Shown piece by piece: positions 60,155 to 64,000 of a DNA stretch of 64,000 nt. Source of the stretch: Boswellia sacra (lineage: Eukaryota > Streptophyta > Magnoliopsida > Sapindales > Burseraceae); contig SNVD02009122.1 in the NCBI GenBank assembly GCA_013180625.2, forward strand, positions 62,001 through 126,000, read 5' to 3'. The notes beneath the pieces were generated by a model that was given only the letters and a program-made list of their open reading frames with translations, was not told the DNA's origin and did not search any database. Numbering within the stretch: the first letter of the stretch is position 1; each line of letters begins with the position of its first letter. The position numbers were made by a program, and so were the translations under genes.

Positions 60155-60345
60155 GAGTCACTACCCCTACTAGTGACATCTGTGGTTCATTGCCCTCACT
60201 AGATCCATTGTCACCGAGCATGTCACCGTAAATTCGAATTGCCCAACGAAACCAACCAGGGTAGTGGACCGTTTAAGCCTCTGTAGGTCTGATGAGGCCC
60301 AAGGTCCAGTGCATGAGGACGGGGTGTTACATACCGTCTTATGAC
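60155..60345 (-). repeat. Fragment of another LTR, abutting the hAT target site
   Basis: The minus strand reads TGTAACACCCCGTCCTCATG followed by CACTGGACCTTGGGC, a start common to plant Gypsy LTRs. It runs about 175 bases, then ends at the hAT duplication. No partner LTR or internal domain is in the window. Confidence 0.5.
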
Positions 60346-61108
60346 GATTGTTCTAAGCATGACAGTGTCATCAGACATGCTAAAAAAGTTTTCTAGCAAT
60401 CAACGACTGCTTTCATAAATTACTAAATAACTAATTTCATAAATAAAATAAAATATATTTATATTTTGTATTTATTTTTTGAAAAAATAATTACTTTTTT
60501 TTTACAGACTAATATAATATATGATACACCAAACGCAACGTAATTTGGACATAAAACTATTTTTGCAATGTTATACAATACAATATTATATCATACTATA
60601 TAATGTCGCGCACTAAATATGTCCCTATTCACCAATTATTGGGATCACAATTAAAACAAAAAATAAATAAATGTTAAAAGGTAGATGTCTTCACAAAAAT
60701 AACCATAATTAAGGAAGTGACATAAATACCACGTTTCCAAAAAATTTAGCTGTTTCAACTACAAACAACTGATAATTCAGCTTGACCATTGATCTCTAAC
60801 GCTCGATAACTTACAGCTCTTGTTGGGTTCTTAAGCTGTCATTCTCTATCGTCCGTTAGCGTAAAAGACCTATCAATTTGTTAGCTTGTGGTTAGGGCGT
60901 TTAAAAGTTTTGAAAACGTGATTACTTTTCAAATCGCAGTTATAATATTGGTTGTTCGTCAGAATTTCGCTAAAGAGTACAAGAAACACTTCTTAGAGAG
61001 AGAAGAAACAAGGATCTCGATTATGCATTGTAGTATAAGATCGAACTCAATTTGTTGATTGTACATGAGTTCAAACAAAATTTGAGTTTCCATACAAAAC
61101 AAGGATCC
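60346..61108. other. Intergenic and FBN9-like gene 3' flank
   Basis: AT-rich; the part nearest 61109 is the presumed 3' untranslated region of the minus-strand gene. No other gene is seen. Confidence 0.5.
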
Positions 61109-63330
61109 CTAGCTCTCATACTCTGTAAGAGGTTCCGCCAGGGGAGTCGAGGGAGGATCCAACCTTGTAAGAACTTCGGGTACTCCACCAGTATCCCTTA
61201 TTATCTGTGTCAAAAAAAGAATGGGGTTCAGTCAATTATAAGGTCTACTGCCTATTAGATAGGCTAAAATCATAATCCAGCTGATAGTTTTTTGTTCTAG
61301 CCACCAATTTGATAGCAATAATTATAATTGTTATACATAATACATCAAACACGAAAGGTTCTATGAGCATTTATTACTATTGGTTCAGTAACCACAATGC
61401 AAAATTAGATGAGAAAATTCACTTCTCCATTCTTATCAATTAAGGGTATACATAAAGACACATCTTTAGCAATTAAAGAAAATACTGACACCAAAAATTA
61501 TAAGGAAATACCATTCAAGGGAGGGGGGAAAAATTCAGTCACAAATATGTTCCCTTGTCCATTGCAATACCATATTACATTACCAAAATCTTTTTCTATT
61601 GTAATGATGACTATGTTATGTCAAATATTATAATCTTATTGAAAAGCAGGCAAACCCAATTGCATGGCAGCCTCTGTCAGAGAATTTGACAAAATGGCGC
61701 TGCTTCCAGCTCTTTACAGAGAATAAAAAAGTTAAGGCTTATGAACAAGTTTACCAGAGCTTAGGTGAATACAAGAAGAATGAAAAATTCAGTATGATGG
61801 TGGTACGTGACTATTTAAATTACTACTACTCCCATCAAAGTGCACAAGAGATTGATAGAATTTTTCTACTCTACAATATTAGCATGATGCACTGCATTAG
61901 CAGAGTCTAATCGGTGTCCAATATTGGAGCTTCACAAGTAACATGGCGTGGAAAAGAAAGAACAATGCTGGAATCACTGCAAATGAATGATAATCAACTT
62001 GGAGATCATATGGTGAGCAAAACAAGACCAAAAAATGATTCCATATTTTGGTGGGTCCAAATTAACCTTAAATCATCATTTCAGCTCTCAGGACATGCAT
62101 CAGTTTTAGACTTTAATTTGCATTAAGTTCTAATCAAACATAGAATCAACGTCTATGTGACTATCTGCTTCATGCAGATAATATTTCAAGGCTACAGAGC
62201 ATACGAATATTATTCAGTGATCCATGAAAATAAGAGATGATAGTTATGAACTTACAAGTATCTCTTCATCAAGATAAGAAATCATGAACAGTCTCTGGAA
62301 AGTTCCACCTGAAGAGAGTAAGTGATTAAACTTATGCCAGAGCCAGATTCATAAAACAAAAAAATAAATAAATAAAATAAAATAAAATAAAAAATCATCT
62401 ACATCAATTAAAAAATAACTTGAGCATGACAGAATGTCATATAAAAGCTTCATTTTCTCATTTTCTATATTTATCTCTATTTTGTCATTGAACGTTGACA
62501 ATAGAATAAGGAGTGATTGCAGAGGACAGTAGCCAGTTTCTCAAATGACCATGAACAATTTCAACAGGTCTGATTCATGGAATTGATTGTATAGCAGTAG
62601 AACGGTAATGATTCCATCAATTATGATGAATTTATTCTTCAGATCAATATAAAGATATCAGAGTACACTCTACAGAGGTTTCGCGTGTGTTTGTGGGTAC
62701 AATGCAAGTTAATATCCAATGCAAATTGCATGCCAAAAAGAAAAATTGTGTTGATATCCATACGCTATTCAGCTAACTACAGACCATCTGACCAAGCACA
62801 ATATCTAGATAGACCAAGTGCAATTGTAGTAAGCTAGGAAGCAGAAATAAAATCTAGCATTGATGAAAATCAATAGGAACTTGATCCACATAATGACAGA
62901 CGATAAGCTCAAGAAGTGATTTCTTTCTGAAAACATCACAGTTGAACTGTATTTCAATCTGTTCAGGTCTTCTGATGATTTTAGAAAAGCAAGTAATACC
63001 AAACTACTAGAAACCATCTAGCACTCCTCTGCACAAACTTACCCAAGGGGTATTAAGGACAACTGATTTTTGCCATAACAATACAGGCAATGATTCTCTT
63101 AAACAAATCTTACTTAGAGGAATTCTTAGCCCACTGGCCGCTGCATCTCTAATAGAAACAGGAAGCTGCTGCAATGTGGTAACTGCCTGATTAAATGCGC
63201 CTTTTAGCTGTTCTGGTAGAGTTTCTTCAATAACTCTTGGTGATTCAAAACTTCCTTCAAAATATTCCTCTTTCATTCTAAGTGGTCCCTCCACAGATAG
63301 CTTGCTGGAGAGAACAATTTTGCTTTCTAT
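61109..63330 (-). CDS. FBN9: Plastid fibrillin FBN9-like (PAP/fibrillin family), last three exons
   Basis: Minus strand. Exons are 63330-63114 (217 bp), 62308-62256 (53 bp) and 61204-61109 (96 bp with the stop), joined by 805-bp and 1051-bp introns with GT-AG ends and matching phases. They spell LSSKLSVEGPLRMKEEYFEG, PEQLKGAFNQAVTTLQQLP, SGLRIPL|SGTFQRLFMISYLDEEIL and IIRDTGGVPEVLTRLD, ending EYES. This is the C-terminal half of PAP/fibrillin proteins, closest to the Arabidopsis FBN9/PAP11 type as I recall it. Fibrillins are plastid proteins on plastoglobules and thylakoids that bind lipids and isoprenoids. The transit peptide and N-terminal exons are not found and probably lie beyond 64000. 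The coding frame seen here is intact. Confidence 0.85.
61205..62255 (-). other. FBN9-like last intron
   Basis: 1051 bases with donor GTAAGTTC at 62255 and acceptor TTTGACACAG at 61205. Short open frames within it have no recognisable product. Confidence 0.75.
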
Positions 63331-64000
63331 CTGAAATTTTTCACAAGACGGCACCTTGTTATCCCACAAAATCATGATATAAGACAAAATTTAGTATTAA
63401 GCTGCAATATTAAGTATAAGTATTAATACGATAGCAAGAATCTCTAACACCATAAATTTTTTACTGTCACATACAATTAAAGCTACAAATCAAAGTATTA
63501 AACTTGAAACAGTAATGTGAAATGGAGCACTCGCTTGCAATCATCTTCAATTTTTAGTGGACTTACAACATGAATTGAATAGCAATTTGAGTAAAAAACC
63601 TTAAGCTAAAATGTCATTGACCAACACCTTATTTCAAAATTCTTCACTAAATAATCTTTTGAGTACAAACTCTTAAGCCATTGGTCTTTGGTCATGAACC
63701 AACTCCTTGAATATCCAATAAACCTCCCTTCTTATAGCCCCTGCACAACCTTTTAGTAATGGCAGGAGCTAGGAAGCCTTTCATCAAGACCTCATAGATG
63801 AGCCAGAGACCATCATGAGACAAAAGCTTTAACCTATGGGCTAGCCATGTGCCAAGTCCTTGTAAGTTGGTCACTTTATCATATTGTGTTCTGATGTGGG
63901 ATCAGCTTCATATCCTCGCACATGGCATAGCCAACAGATCTTACAGATCTTTCCTTACAATCAAAGCACACATGGGATCATCATCATGAAGATATGTTCT
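63331..64000 (-). other. Presumed upstream intron of the FBN9-like gene
   Basis: The acceptor TTTCAG ends at 63331, so this stretch should be intron. The part 63690-63990 has even composition (GGCACATGGCTAGCCCATAG, CATGATGGTCTCTGG on the minus strand) and may be a repeat within the intron. No fibrillin exon is recognised in it. Confidence 0.45.

Noticed and set aside
63692..63874. 60-codon minus-strand frame upstream of the FBN9-like exons
   Set aside because: It has no fibrillin feature, lies in a presumed intron and its composition suggests a repeat.

Overview
The window is nuclear DNA of a flowering plant, most likely a woody eudicot. The evidence is spliced genes with GT-AG introns, AT-rich intergenic DNA, plant-only gene families (FAD2 oleate desaturase, VQ-motif protein, group-1 LEA protein, plastid fibrillin), and dense nested plant transposons (Copia, Gypsy, CACTA, Mutator-like, hAT, MITE, SINE and TRIM types). 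The species cannot be fixed from the sequence alone. There is no bacterial-style operon, CRISPR array, rRNA or tRNA gene.

Bases 1-14030 are a nest of insertions. A decayed Copia retrotransposon (last segments at 2191-2884, 6149-6551 and 13024-13446, 3' LTR at 13499-14030) was split by a solo LTR (2885-6148). That LTR was itself split by a second LTR-like insertion (3275-5114). Farther along, the Copia RT/RNase H region was split by a 6.5-kb CACTA element (6552-13020) with a TGG target duplication. The CACTA element carries a broken Transposase_24 gene and a captured exon of a class III alcohol dehydrogenase.

Bases 14755-15790 hold an LEA_1 gene on the minus strand with a seed/ABA-type promoter. 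Bases 15790-25040 hold no gene I can support. They contain three tRNA-derived (SINE-like) heads, AT-rich repeats, a complete miniature LTR element (19448-21180) with a GAGAG target duplication and only about 48 bp between its LTRs, and a MITE. At 25200-27408 lies an odd chimeric gene: a CT-rich leader exon, an intron, then an exon encoding only the C-terminal MA3 part of translation factor eIFiso4G. It sits between inverted-repeat-like sequences.

Bases 29600-33558 are a complete FAD2 gene: promoter, non-coding first exon, 2.4-kb leader intron, and intronless 383-codon coding exon. Two Mutator-like elements then lie 26 bp apart: a 1.2-kb non-autonomous one (34858-36059, perfect 9-bp TSD) and a 6.1-kb MuDR-like one (36086-42167, 9-bp TSD with one mismatch). 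The larger one has a decayed transposase gene facing a convergent second gene for a GRF-type zinc finger.

Bases 46734-47363 encode a VQ-motif protein. Bases 50749-60146 are a roughly 1.1-kb hAT element (perfect 8-bp TSD ATTGGAGG) split by an 8.3-kb Gypsy element on the minus strand. The Gypsy LTRs differ in length mainly through a 66-bp tandem array, and its integrase core is missing. Bases 61109-63330 are the last three exons of a plastid fibrillin gene of the FBN9 type on the minus strand; its 5' part is not seen and probably lies beyond the window.

The host genes have independent cellular roles (membrane lipid desaturation, WRKY-linked signalling, desiccation tolerance, plastid lipid bodies) and do not form a pathway cluster. 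The unusual biology is in the mobile DNA: gene capture, convergent second genes and multi-level nesting.
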